Assembly: GCA_944336335.1 (NCBI GenBank)
Contig: CALVLC010000082.1
Coordinates: 1 to 52,065 of the forward strand
DNA from: an uncultured Bacilli bacterium
Lineage (GTDB): Bacteria; Bacillota_I; Bacilli_A; RFN20; CAG-826
DNA length: 52,065 bases
Reading direction: 5' to 3'
The notes below the pieces were generated by a model. That model saw only the letters and a program-made list of their open reading frames with translations, was not told the DNA's origin and searched no databases. This document shows, in pieces, positions 42,414 to 50,611 of this stretch. Within the stretch, counting starts at the first letter, position 1; every line of letters starts with the position of its first letter. The translations under genes and the position numbers were made by a program.

Positions 42414-43193
42414 TTATTTATACATACCGTGTGATAAATTAAATGTGTCTTCGTCAATCAACAAGTATAGATCTTTATCAGCACTTTCTAAATTCCAGGT
42501 AGTATCAACATATAATGTTTGTCCATTTAATACCACCCTATTCCAGGCGTGTCCGGTAGATGAAAGTTCATTATAACCACTTACATAATCACATTCTATT
42601 CCACAAGAATCACATAAACTTTCAAATAATACAGCAAAATGTCTACATACGCCTTTCTTATCATTTAGAAATTTAATGAAATCATTATTATTAGTATATG
42701 TTAAATCATATGTAAAATTATTACAAATATATTGGTTGAATAAATAAATGGCTTCTTCTTTTGTTGTGCTATTATTAATTCCTAATTCAGAAATTATTTG
42801 TTGAACATATCTATCATAATCATCAATATTATAATTTATATTTGGAAAAACTTTATAATATACAACATTATCATTTCTTGACATAGTATAACTATTAATT
42901 GGACTAAAACCATATTTATTATTTACAGAATATATATCAGATGGTGAAACGCTGATTATTCCATTATTATTTACAACTTCTGTTCCTAAAAATTCAGCAA
43001 ATTCATAAGCACTAAAACTTACGCCATCAGGATTAAGATTTAGAATCTTATCAACTATTTCCATTTCTTTATCAGCATAAATTGTTCCTGTTAATTCAAC
43101 CATATTTTGATTATTTATATCAGCACGCGCAGGATTAATAAATAAATTCATTGTTATAATTACAGTTAAAAATAATCCAAATAATCTTTTCAT
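42414..43193 (-). CDS. Secreted transglutaminase-like protein 3
   Basis: 259 residues, start 43193 with AAAGGAAG upstream. Signal peptide to about residue 24 (LFLTVIITMNLFINPARA). Triad: Cys in KKGVCRHFAVLF (about 182), His in STGHAWNRVVLNG (about 214), Asp in LYVDTTWNLES (about 229). CRHFAVL with a following CDSCGIEC is the classic bacterial transglutaminase-core form. Single-gene unit between R-M and the surface-protein cluster, expressed from a motif-type promoter. Confidence 0.88.
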   Translation of the reverse strand: MKRLFGLFLTVIITMNLFINPARADINNQNMVELTGTIYADKEMEIVDKILNLNPDGVSFSAYEFAEFLGTEVVNNNGIISVSPSDIYSVNNKYGFSPINSYTMSRNDNVVYYKVFPNINYNIDDYDRYVQQIISELGINNSTTKEEAIYLFNQYICNNFTYDLTYTNNNDFIKFLNDKKGVCRHFAVLFESLCDSCGIECDYVSGYNELSSTGHAWNRVVLNGQTLYVDTTWNLESADKDLYLLIDEDTFNLSHGMYK

Positions 43194-43219
43194 AATATCT
43201 ACTTCCTTTAAATAAATTT

Positions 43220-43239
43220 CTAATAATATTATGATAGAT
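43220..43239 (-). promoter_or_regulatory. Recurrent element promoter motif before transglutaminase-like 3
   Basis: The minus strand has AATCTATCATAATATTATTAG-type sequence with the full core, 27 bases from the start, right after the terminator of the FPKTG protein gene. Confidence 0.62.
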
Positions 43240-43243
43240 TACA

Positions 43244-43277
43244 ATAAAAAAGGCTTTAAAATTTATTAAAGCCTTTT
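43244..43277 (-). terminator. Terminator overlapping the end of the FPKTG protein gene
   Basis: The minus strand pairs AAAAGGCTTTAA with TTAAAGCCTTTT, followed by TTATT; it includes the stop codon. Confidence 0.8.
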
Positions 43278-44030
43278 CTTTTTAATAAACCAAATTATTG
43301 TTATTCCAATTCCAGATAGCCCAAACAAATATATAATATTATTTATATTATCACCTGTTTTAGGAAAATTAGTTTCCTTATCAATTTTAATATCATCTGG
43401 ATATTTAATATTATCTGTTTTTTCCCAATGTCCTGTATTGGGATTAAATACTTCATCTGGAACTGTTTTATCATAATCTTTATCATAGTATGCATCTATT
43501 TTTCCTATCTTATCTTCTTCTGCGGGAACATAATGAACTGGTGTTTTTGTTTCATCATTAGTATCGTTAGTTCCATTCCATCCGCCATTTATAGGTTTAT
43601 CAGGTACAAAAGGTGTAGCAACAGGTTTATCTTCGATTGGCTTTTCATCTGGAATATGTGTATTTATTATATCTATTGTGATTACTGTTATTTCCGGCTT
43701 TTGTGCGTCTGAAGGTGTTGCTACTTTATCAGCATCAGAAGGTGTGGCCACTTTAAATTTATCATTATCTTCGTCTTCTACTTCTGAAGGTGTGCTAATT
43801 TCTATATCTTCATCAGGATTTGTTGCATCGCTGGATGTTGCAATATCAGAAGGAATATCTGGAACAAAACTTTCATCACCAGCATCATTTGTACTAAATA
43901 AAGATATTTCTGTACCATTAGATCGTTTAACATTAGAAGAAGTGGCTATATCATTTGCAAATACAGAATTCAAGTTAAAAATAAGAAAAGATATAATCAA
44001 TAAGATACATAATTTATTTTTTCCTTTCAT
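43266..44030 (-). CDS. Wall-anchored surface protein with FPKTG sorting signal and ATPSD repeats
   Basis: 254 residues; start at 44030 because its ribosome site spans the end of the upstream gene. Signal peptide to about residue 25 (LLIISFLIFNLNSVFAND). The mature part is a low-complexity, acidic, proline-rich stalk with repeated AT(P/S)S(D/N) units (IATSSNV, IATSSDA, VATPSDADK, VATPSDAQK). The C-terminus is a sorting signal: FPKTG, a hydrophobic span, then KKKRL. Sortase would attach it to peptidoglycan. No folded domain is obvious. It shares STNDAGDESFVPDIPS with the Cna-B protein two genes upstream. Confidence 0.85.
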   Translation of the reverse strand: MKGKNKLCILLIISFLIFNLNSVFANDIATSSNVKRSNGTEISLFSTNDAGDESFVPDIPSDIATSSDATNPDEDIEISTPSEVEDEDNDKFKVATPSDADKVATPSDAQKPEITVITIDIINTHIPDEKPIEDKPVATPFVPDKPINGGWNGTNDTNDETKTPVHYVPAEEDKIGKIDAYYDKDYDKTVPDEVFNPNTGHWEKTDNIKYPDDIKIDKETNFPKTGDNINNIIYLFGLSGIGITIIWFIKKKRL

Positions 44031-44031
44031 A

Positions 44032-45282
44032 TCAATCACCTTCATTTATTGTATAACCACTAACAGGTTTTTCTGAAAACATATTTATATTCCAATAACA
44101 TTTTGTTGTCTTAGTCCAATTTTCATTATTATTTACAGTAATTTCATAGGTATGAATTAATGCTTTTTCTTCATCGGTTAATTCGTTATAAGACTTATCT
44201 GAAACTAAAACACAAGGTTTAACTACGTTCCTACCAAAACTTATATCTGATTGCGATAAATTTATATCTTCAGCAAGGATTAAATAATAATTATCGTACC
44301 CATTTAATTCTTCATCAAAGTTAAATGCAGATTTATAAAGCGTTTTATTATTTCCTATATCATAATCTGTTCCAAAAGGTATATTCAGATATATATAAGA
44401 ATCATCATAATTGAAATAATAATATTTATCTTCATACTTATAACATTCATAACCGATTAAAGTTATTTCATCAGGTCTTATTCCATCCCTGTCGTTATCA
44501 TCATTCCAGGTTTTATTTATTTCTAAATTATAATTTCCTTCGTATTTATTAACAAAAATAAACACATTTGAATCAATATCAGATATAATATATTCCTGTG
44601 TAACACTATATCCATCAGGTACAACTTCTTTTATATATTTTTTATATCCGTCAAAAAAGAAATTTATAAAATCTTTGTATTCATATTCACTTGAATCCGG
44701 TAAAGTTGTGTCATAAGTACTTTTAATTAAATCATATCCATCACTAAAACTATCGCCAGTAATATAATGAAACATTGTAAATGGATAATAATAACCGATC
44801 CAATCTTGTATTTGATTATGAATTTCTTTACCTTCTTCATAAACGGTAAATGTATGTGTATAATTGTCTATATTATCAAAACTGTCTTTTTCTACCTTTA
44901 ATAAGTACCAAAAATCAGGATCAGGATTATCTACATACTTAACAGGAATTCCAGTAGTTCCATCTTTTAAAGTAAGTAATCGTGTATTTAGATTCCAGGT
45001 TGCTTTTTTTAAATAATCTTCATCATATGGTATCTTTTCAAAATCTATAAAATAGCAATTTTCTTCATCTATTTGTTTAAAATAGCACACTTTAAAATCT
45101 AAAGAATCAGGTCTTTTATTATATTTATCATTATCGTCGTCCCATACTTTTTTTACTGCAAAACGATAAGGATCTGCACTATAGTCTGGTACACCAGGCG
45201 CACCAGCAAAAGAAATTATTGTAGGAATTAGCATTAAACAAATCAAACATAAGGATAATAATTTTTTAAAATATTTTTTCAT
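44032..45282 (-). CDS. Secreted Cna-B-containing protein
   Basis: 416 residues from the ATG at 45282. Signal peptide to about residue 29 (LLSLCLICLMLIPTIISFAG). Two segments with Cna-B character: FAVKKVWDDDNDKYNKRPDS (about 40) and LEINKTWNDDNDRDGIRPDE (about 260), each followed by beta-rich sequence. There is no sorting motif; it ends in a short acidic tail, so it may be partnered or covalently attached by other means. It sits between the two-domain Cna-B protein and the FPKTG protein, forming a three-gene surface set. The 42 bases encoding the second motif are identical to those in the upstream gene. Confidence 0.75.
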   Translation of the reverse strand: MKKYFKKLLSLCLICLMLIPTIISFAGAPGVPDYSADPYRFAVKKVWDDDNDKYNKRPDSLDFKVCYFKQIDEENCYFIDFEKIPYDEDYLKKATWNLNTRLLTLKDGTTGIPVKYVDNPDPDFWYLLKVEKDSFDNIDNYTHTFTVYEEGKEIHNQIQDWIGYYYPFTMFHYITGDSFSDGYDLIKSTYDTTLPDSSEYEYKDFINFFFDGYKKYIKEVVPDGYSVTQEYIISDIDSNVFIFVNKYEGNYNLEINKTWNDDNDRDGIRPDEITLIGYECYKYEDKYYYFNYDDSYIYLNIPFGTDYDIGNNKTLYKSAFNFDEELNGYDNYYLILAEDINLSQSDISFGRNVVKPCVLVSDKSYNELTDEEKALIHTYEITVNNNENWTKTTKCYWNINMFSEKPVSGYTINEGD

Positions 45283-45299
45283 AATAATCACCTATTTAA

Positions 45300-45336
45300 T
45301 TTAGGACATAGATAATAAGTATCTATGCCCTTAGAA
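45300..45336 (-). other. Intergenic hairpin between the two Cna-B genes
   Basis: The minus strand pairs GGGCATAGATAC with TATCTATGTCC. No U-run follows, so it may be an mRNA processing or stabilising structure rather than a terminator. Confidence 0.4.
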
Positions 45337-46050
45337 TTATTCAACAACATATTCTGCTGTATAACCTTCAACTGGAACTTCCTGAACCGAATAAGTGATT
45401 AATTCACCGTCTTCATATTTAGGTAAATCAGCAAATTCATATTTCCAATTTGTATCTTCGCTTGCAGTAGCAGTTAATCCAGTATCTTCATTATCAGCAA
45501 ATAACTTAATAATTACTTCATCAGGTCTTATTCCATCCCTGTCGTTATCATCATTCCATATCTTTGTTCCTTCAATATTAAATGTGTCGGCTGTATGTGT
45601 GTTAGTAATAGTAAATCCATTTTCAACATCGCCGGTAATAACAGCCGTATATTCTGAAACAGTTTCTTCTTCTACAGTATAATTAATTTCATATCCGTTT
45701 TCATACTTATATAAGTCTTCAAAAGTATAAGTCCAGCCGGTATCTTCTGATAATGTTGTACTAGAAACTAAAGTTTCACCATTATAAAGATTTACAACGA
45801 CTTCATCAGGTCTAAATCCGTCCTGATCATCATTATCATTCCAGACTTTATTAACAGGAATATCAATTAATTCAGGGCTATGGGTATTTGTTATATTAAT
45901 AACCTGTGTATCATCTGTTTCGATATTAGAAGGAATATCCGGGACGAAAATTTCATCACCAGCATCATTTGTGCTTGCAAAAGCCGTAAAACCAGATGCA
46001 GCCATTACACCGGACATAATTAAAGCAAATATTTTTTTATTAAATTTCAT
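45337..46050 (-). CDS. Secreted protein with two Cna-B domains
   Basis: 237 residues from the ATG at 46050. Signal peptide to about residue 24 (LIMSGVMAASGFTAFAST). Two tandem Cna-B domains begin PVNKVWNDNDDQDGFRPDEV and EGTKIWNDDNDRDGIRPDEV and end GFTITNTHT and EGYTAEYVVE. Such domains form rigid stalks in Gram-positive adhesins and pilins, often stabilised by isopeptide bonds. No LPXTG; presumably held by interaction or linked to the FPKTG protein. The N-terminal linker STNDAGDEIFVPDIPS is shared with that protein. Confidence 0.85.
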   Translation of the reverse strand: MKFNKKIFALIMSGVMAASGFTAFASTNDAGDEIFVPDIPSNIETDDTQVINITNTHSPELIDIPVNKVWNDNDDQDGFRPDEVVVNLYNGETLVSSTTLSEDTGWTYTFEDLYKYENGYEINYTVEEETVSEYTAVITGDVENGFTITNTHTADTFNIEGTKIWNDDNDRDGIRPDEVIIKLFADNEDTGLTATASEDTNWKYEFADLPKYEDGELITYSVQEVPVEGYTAEYVVE

Positions 46051-46060
46051 ATTAACCACC

Positions 46061-46300
46061 TTATTTTAAAATTTTTAAACAGCGATTGTTTTTAATTCCA
46101 ATCACAATTCCATCGAAAGTATCATTAGCAGATAGAACTAAAAAATATTTATTTTTTAACTTGTCTACCAATTTATATATATCAGAATTTTTCATTATGA
46201 CATTTAAAATTTGAATAGGCTTCCTATCAATTACAATAGAAACTTTCTTTTCATTTCCCTTTGGTAATAATTTAAAGATCTTATCTAATTTGTATTTCAT
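46061..46300 (-). CDS. Small unknown basic protein
   Basis: 79 residues, start 46300 after AAGGTGGTAGT. Soluble and lysine-rich (LLPKGNEKKVSIVIDRKPIQ). It lies 10 bases upstream of the Cna-B gene start and 12 bases after the preceding gene, so it is within a run of closely spaced genes from 47589 downward. No family recognised. Confidence 0.6.
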   Translation of the reverse strand: MKYKLDKIFKLLPKGNEKKVSIVIDRKPIQILNVIMKNSDIYKLVDKLKNKYFLVLSANDTFDGIVIGIKNNRCLKILK

Positions 46301-46312
46301 ACTACTACCACC

Positions 46313-46705
46313 TTAATACCTTTTTAATTTTTGTTTTCCAGATTTATAGAATTCAATAACATCAGCATCTGAAAAAGTTAGTTTTAATACACCGTCTACC
46401 AATTCATAGCTATCAAGTACAGCCGTTATATAAGATAAATCTTCTATATTATTAATTTCATCTGACTTTGATTTAGGTATAATAATTAAGTCTATACGTT
46501 CTGAATGAATGTTTTTCAGCCAATTATAAACTTTTTCTATTTCATCTAATACTATATCGACTTTATATGTTTCATCAGAAAATATATAAGTTTTATTCCC
46601 ATCTATTGTAAGTTTTACGTATTTACCAATATCATTTTTATAAATCAATCTAACAATGCTATCAGACTGCAGTTTATCAAACACTTCAAAAATTTTATCA
46701 TTCAT
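46313..46705 (-). CDS. Small unknown protein in the same gene run
   Basis: 130 residues from the ATG at 46705 (TAGGTGATTTT upstream), a start that lies inside the end of the preceding gene. Beta-rich with a C-terminal half that looks like a small meander (LDSYELVDGVLKLTFSDADV). No signal peptide. The overlap implies coupled translation. No known family. Confidence 0.6.
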   Translation of the reverse strand: MNDKIFEVFDKLQSDSIVRLIYKNDIGKYVKLTIDGNKTYIFSDETYKVDIVLDEIEKVYNWLKNIHSERIDLIIIPKSKSDEINNIEDLSYITAVLDSYELVDGVLKLTFSDADVIEFYKSGKQKLKRY

Positions 46706-46713
46706 AAAATCAC

Positions 46714-47589
46714 CTACATTCGGCATACAGGGAAAACTGTAAGCCCATTTTTTAAATAATTTTGTAATTTACCTAATTGAAAACCATTTAAACTATCAAT
46801 CTTACCAACTAAATTCAAATCAAAATTTGCAAAGTAATCTACAATTTCTTCCTTAGTACCACAACAAGTATGTAATAACATAATTTCTTTCCAAGTAAAT
46901 CTTTTTTCATATAGATCCCATAAAGTAGTTAGTACAATATCTTGAATGCCATTTAACAATTCAATTAGTCTATCATCTGTAATATCTTTAATTTTAGAAA
47001 CAGCGACAGCCTTTAAATTATTTTTATCAGTGATAGATTTTACAACCAATCTACATAAAACACTTGTAAAAGTATCATCATAATCTTCTATCCTTTCAAA
47101 CAATAAGTTTTCTGCATAAGCTTGAATTACAGATAAATAAAATGTCCTAATACTTATATCTTTTTTTATTATCAAAACCTGATTTTCCAAATCCAAATAA
47201 AAGTCTGTACCTATATCATCTTCCATAATAGAAAAGCCAGTTTTTGATTTAAATTCATTAATCATAAGCAATTTTAAATCAGGTGTATTTAAAATCTTAT
47301 CAAAGCGTTCTTCTTTATCGGATTTAATATTATTAGACACATCAAATAGAATTACTTTATTCTTCTTTAATTCATCAGAAACAATATTATCTTGATATAC
47401 TACATACGGCTTACAGCTATTCGGGTCAACATTTAATTTCTGTAAGGTTTTAAATGTAGTCAATTGAATACCTGGACAACCGCCCTGTTTAAATAGTAAA
47501 AGAATATTATCTAAGTCAAAATATATTTGATCTGCCATAAAATCTAAAAATTCTATAAATCTATTACCTTCAATTATATTTCTAACCAT
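46714..47589 (-). CDS. Unknown soluble protein divergent from the sigma-like gene
   Basis: 291 residues from the ATG at 47589 (GGGTGATTACT upstream). No membrane part. Helical, with a cysteine pair in LLHTCCGTKEEIVDYF and a C-terminal CRM. It heads a run of small genes that leads into the Cna-B genes. The gene is divergent from the sigma-like factor and both promoters carry the element motif within 137 bases, suggesting co-regulation. It could be an accessory or anti-sigma-like factor, which is only inference from position. Confidence 0.62.
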   Translation of the reverse strand: MVRNIIEGNRFIEFLDFMADQIYFDLDNILLLFKQGGCPGIQLTTFKTLQKLNVDPNSCKPYVVYQDNIVSDELKKNKVILFDVSNNIKSDKEERFDKILNTPDLKLLMINEFKSKTGFSIMEDDIGTDFYLDLENQVLIIKKDISIRTFYLSVIQAYAENLLFERIEDYDDTFTSVLCRLVVKSITDKNNLKAVAVSKIKDITDDRLIELLNGIQDIVLTTLWDLYEKRFTWKEIMLLHTCCGTKEEIVDYFANFDLNLVGKIDSLNGFQLGKLQNYLKNGLTVFPVCRM

Positions 47590-47629
47590 AGTAATCACCC
47601 GTATAATTCTTACACTAATAATTTATTTC

Positions 47630-47649
47630 AATTTTAATAATATGTAAGT
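47630..47649 (-). promoter_or_regulatory. Recurrent element promoter motif variant before 47589
   Basis: The minus strand has ATTACTTACATATTATTAAA, 41 bases from the start. Confidence 0.5.
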
Positions 47650-47674
47650 AATTTTGCATTATTTCTAAAGCCAA

Positions 47675-47694
47675 TATTACATAATACTATTAGG
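47675..47694 (+). promoter_or_regulatory. Recurrent element promoter motif before the sigma-like gene
   Basis: The plus strand reads TATTACATAATACTATTAGG, 32 bases upstream of the start at 47726. This clear plus-strand copy of the motif precedes the gene whose product may read it. Confidence 0.6.
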
Positions 47695-47725
47695 TAATAA
47701 TTTAAATAAGGATATGGTGAATATT

Positions 47726-48562
47726 ATGAAATATAAAGCAAGTGAAAAATCATTAAAATTAACAGAATTAGCAGTTAAATATAGGGATGGTGATCAATCA
47801 GTAAAAGATGAATTCTTTTCAGAATTATACAAATATTTATATGTAATATGCAAAGGAAACGTGTTGAATCAAAATTTAAATGATACGATTTCAGATGTGC
47901 TTTTACAAGTACTACAAATTCTACCTAATTATGATGAAACAAGATCACAATTTACTACTTACATTCAATTTAGAATAATAGATTCAATAATAGCTACAAA
48001 TAAATCGACTGAACAACCAGGGCTATATTTAAGTAAATTAGCAAAATCAATTTTAAAAAACAATAAATTTATTGAATATCAATATAGTAATGATTCAAAA
48101 GATTATAACAGTATTAAAAATAAAATCAAAGAATTGTACCCTAATCTTTCAGAAGTACAAATAAAACACATACTGCCAAGCATATATAATTACATATATA
48201 ACCAAAACAGGATTAAAACGCCAGAAGACGGACAACTAACATTAGAAGCTATACCGGAACAAAAGACCACTGAAGATATAGTTATTGATAATGAAAATAA
48301 AAGAATGGCTTATAAATGTTTAAATTTGATGGAACCAGAAATAAGATCTGCTGTAATAAAAATTTTTGGAATAGATTGTGATAAGCAGACTATAACAAAA
48401 GTTGCTGCCGATATGAATTTTACAAGACCAGCTTTAACACAAAAAATCAATGCTGCTTTTGCTAAAATTCGTGATATAATTGAATTAGAACAAATATCAA
48501 ACATCATTAAGAAAGGGTTAGTATTTTCAGGAATTATTATTTTTATATCATTATTTATATAA
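47726..48562 (+). CDS. Sigma-70-like factor with C-terminal membrane anchor
   Basis: 278 residues from the ATG at 47726. Region 2 is recognisable (DTISDVLLQVLQILPNYDET, then RSQFTTYIQFRIIDSII, residues about 55-95) and region 4 near residues 205-255 (LMEPEIRSAVIKIFGI, then TKVAADMNFTRPALTQKINA and AFAKIRDII), a helix-turn-helix of the sigma type. The last 18 residues (GLVFSGIIIFISLFI) form a membrane span with almost nothing after it, so the factor is tethered to the membrane. That is unusual for a sigma factor and suggests activation by release. Its promoter carries the element motif, implying autoregulation. Confidence 0.72.
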   Translation: MKYKASEKSLKLTELAVKYRDGDQSVKDEFFSELYKYLYVICKGNVLNQNLNDTISDVLLQVLQILPNYDETRSQFTTYIQFRIIDSIIATNKSTEQPGLYLSKLAKSILKNNKFIEYQYSNDSKDYNSIKNKIKELYPNLSEVQIKHILPSIYNYIYNQNRIKTPEDGQLTLEAIPEQKTTEDIVIDNENKRMAYKCLNLMEPEIRSAVIKIFGIDCDKQTITKVAADMNFTRPALTQKINAAFAKIRDIIELEQISNIIKKGLVFSGIIIFISLFI

Positions 48563-48591
48563 TAAAAGACAGGAATTACCTGTCTTTTTCT
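48563..48591. terminator. Bidirectional terminator between sigma-like gene and the 48576 gene
   Basis: AAAGACAGG pairs with CCTGTCTTT around AATTA, followed by TT on the plus side and A-rich (T on minus) on the other; it overlaps the last codons of the minus gene. Confidence 0.8.
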
Positions 48592-49103
48592 ATATCCTTA
48601 TTCTTTTTAATTAGGCTTTCAAATTCCAGTTGATTTTCTACTGTTCTAGCAATATATTGTATGCGTTCGTCCCTTGCAATTCCAAGCATACCGCCTTTAC
48701 TTACCCAATCTTTCATTGATCTAATATCTTCTTCGACATTACGTTTATTTGATCTGGGATTATATGTTTCTTTTTCCTGACCGTTAGGAAATAATTTATA
48801 TACCCTAAATGGATTTGTCTTAGCTACTTCAAAACCGACCGGCAGCATACCCTTCCAAGTATAACCATATCTATACATATCATCATAAGTCAGATTAGGA
48901 TCTGGTGGCGTATCATATTTTTCTAAAAGCCCTACTACCCTATCTATATCATTATTGCCTGTATGTTTATATTTATCATATATACCATCAATCAAATCAA
49001 GTATAATAAGGTCACGTTTATTTTCATCAAATGGCCTTTTTGGTATAGTATCGGCTATACTTTGTGCTAAATAATAAGGGTAATCACTTAATAATTCAAT
49101 CAT
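48576..49103 (-). CDS. Unknown soluble protein, possible YodL-like segment, tag-like ending
   Basis: 175 residues, start 49103. The centre (GYTWKGMLPVGFEVAKTNPF then RVYKLFPNGQEK) recalls the YodL-type domain found in conjugative-element proteins, but the match is loose. A tryptophan-containing helical part follows, and the end FESLIKKNKDIEKDR resembles only the final part of the shared C-terminal tail (KDIER), lacking the SLDxKL half. No membrane span. Confidence 0.6.
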   Translation of the reverse strand: MIELLSDYPYYLAQSIADTIPKRPFDENKRDLIILDLIDGIYDKYKHTGNNDIDRVVGLLEKYDTPPDPNLTYDDMYRYGYTWKGMLPVGFEVAKTNPFRVYKLFPNGQEKETYNPRSNKRNVEEDIRSMKDWVSKGGMLGIARDERIQYIARTVENQLEFESLIKKNKDIEKDR

Positions 49104-49145
49104 AATTAATACCTACCTATAATTTATTCTATCTTAAATATCATA

Positions 49146-49176
49146 AAAAAAATAGCCTGATCGTAAGACCAGACTA
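49146..49176 (-). terminator. Terminator of the 49178-49393 gene
   Basis: The minus strand pairs AGTCTGGTC with GATCAGGCT (two mismatches), followed by ATTTTTTTT. Confidence 0.75.
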
Positions 49177-49177
49177 C

Positions 49178-49393
49178 TTATTTAACAATTAATTTCTTAA
49201 TAAATGTAAATGGCAGTTTAATAATCATAAAAGCCAAAAGAAATGCACCACCAATATAAAAACCAACAGCGCATATAATTGACCATACTAATTCCAGGAA
49301 AGAAAAAGCAACTTTTCCTATTTGAATTAGTATTAAAATAATCATTGTTATAAATACAACAGCCATTAAACCAATTAGAATATTTTCCAACAT
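49178..49393 (-). CDS. Small membrane protein with two spans
   Basis: 71 residues with two long hydrophobic stretches (about 5-28 and 33-58) and a basic end (FIKKLIVK). Start 49393 with AAGGTGATTTT. No known family. It could be a small regulator, holin-like or T4SS-associated membrane peptide; nothing decides between these. Confidence 0.65.
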   Translation of the reverse strand: MLENILIGLMAVVFITMIILILIQIGKVAFSFLELVWSIICAVGFYIGGAFLLAFMIIKLPFTFIKKLIVK

Positions 49394-49504
49394 AAAATCA
49401 CCTTACCCTTTTTAATAATTATAGATCATATAATTGATTAAATCCAGAACTTATTTCTTAAGTTTATCTAACTACAGGAATTTAGGATAAGATAATTTTA
49501 CAAA

Positions 49505-49690
49505 TTATGAATCCTGTTTTGCCTTAGATTCAATATAACGATTCTTCGCTTCTGTATATTGAAAATAGTTAAATAACGCTAAGTTGATCAAAGCTGATAC
49601 TGATACTGCCCTTTCCTTAGCCATAGTATTAAGTCTATCTTTTACAACTGGATCCGTCTTAAATGTAATTGATACTTTTTCTTCTACCAT
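49505..49690 (-). CDS. Small ribbon-helix-helix (CopG/Arc-like) DNA-binding protein
   Basis: 61 residues, start 49690 after GAAAGGAA. The pattern KVSITFKTDPVVKDRLNTMA then KERAVSVSALINLALFNYF is a beta strand followed by two helices, typical of CopG/MetJ/Arc repressors. Such proteins act as plasmid copy, partition or toxin-antitoxin regulators. No partner toxin is adjacent, and a possible palindromic promoter region lies just upstream. Likely an autorepressor. Confidence 0.8.
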   Translation of the reverse strand: MVEEKVSITFKTDPVVKDRLNTMAKERAVSVSALINLALFNYFQYTEAKNRYIESKAKQDS

Positions 49691-49763
49691 ATAGTATTCC
49701 TTTCTTAATCTTATATTGTCTTACATAGTCTTACTATATCGCATCTTAAACTTATTGTCAATA

Positions 49764-50564
49764 TCAACCTATAAATAATGAAGGATCAATATAAGGTCTA
49801 ATCCAATCACCATCAACTGTACCATATTTAATTCCATCATAAAATTCTTCTGTTGTTTTTAAAAAATAAGTAGAAGGATCAGTTTTTGTTTCATTAAATG
49901 TAGTATCAAAATAATACCAGCAGCCGTTAATATAAATTGCGTTCCAGGCGTGTCCATTACCAACAACAATTTTACTATCAAAATGCCAGCAATCCATTGT
50001 ATTTGAATAATCTGAAAGACCAGTATTACAATTAAAAGGAACATATTCGGCCATCATAGTAAATAGATTAGCAAATCCTAAACAGCTAAACTTTCTTGTA
50101 GTAAGCCCAGTTATAGCAAAGTTAGACGTTGGTAAATTCACTTCATATTCCATATTATTATAAATCCAGTCATTGATAAGTCTTAAAGCAGTAATTCCAT
50201 CTGTACCGGCAGGAACTATATCAGGCATATTAGCTTGAAGCCAATGTTCCATATAATCATTTTCATTAACAATCCTGTCTATATCATCATCATAAATAAT
50301 AAATGAATACTTACCATTATCATAAATACAAGTTGTATTATTAAAACTTGCTTTACTATATTTTTCATTTAACCAATTTCCTAAATCAACATATGCTTCT
50401 TCTACAGTTGAAAATTTATCATCTGTTCGCCAATAATCATAGCTTGAATTATAAATAAGTCCTGAATAATCAAATTCATCATTTGCAAACACAAAAATAT
50501 TGAAGCCAAACAACAATACAAAACACATTAAAATTGCACTAAATATATTTTTAATTTTTTTCAT
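49764..50564 (-). CDS. Secreted transglutaminase-like protein 4
   Basis: 266 residues from the ATG at 50564. Signal peptide to about residue 25 (FSAILMCFVLLFGFNIFVFA). Triad: Cys in TRKFSCLGFANLFTMMAEY (about 163), His in NGHAWNAIYING (about 203), Asp in WYYFDTTFNET (about 217). Closest in layout to protein 2 (both have a ...P.GTD...ALRLINDWI... type segment before the cysteine). Single-gene unit with a motif-type promoter. Confidence 0.88.
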   Translation of the reverse strand: MKKIKNIFSAILMCFVLLFGFNIFVFANDEFDYSGLIYNSSYDYWRTDDKFSTVEEAYVDLGNWLNEKYSKASFNNTTCIYDNGKYSFIIYDDDIDRIVNENDYMEHWLQANMPDIVPAGTDGITALRLINDWIYNNMEYEVNLPTSNFAITGLTTRKFSCLGFANLFTMMAEYVPFNCNTGLSDYSNTMDCWHFDSKIVVGNGHAWNAIYINGCWYYFDTTFNETKTDPSTYFLKTTEEFYDGIKYGTVDGDWIRPYIDPSLFIG

Positions 50565-50589
50565 AATAATCACCTGTTAAATAATTTAT

Positions 50590-50609
50590 CTAATAATATT
50601 ATGCAAGAT
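50590..50609 (-). promoter_or_regulatory. Recurrent element promoter motif before transglutaminase-like 4
   Basis: The minus strand reads CATCTTGCATAATATTATTAG-type sequence, 26 bases from the start, right behind the terminator of the LRR gene. Confidence 0.62.
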
Positions 50610-50611
50610 GG

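Noticed and set aside
43678-44076. Plus-strand frame of 132 codons rich in SEGVA
   Set aside because: Mirror image of the ATPSD repeats on the other strand; no ribosome site.
49505-49690. Antitoxin of a toxin-antitoxin pair
   Set aside because: The ribbon-helix-helix fold would fit, but no small toxin gene flanks it; the neighbours are a membrane peptide and a transglutaminase-like protein.
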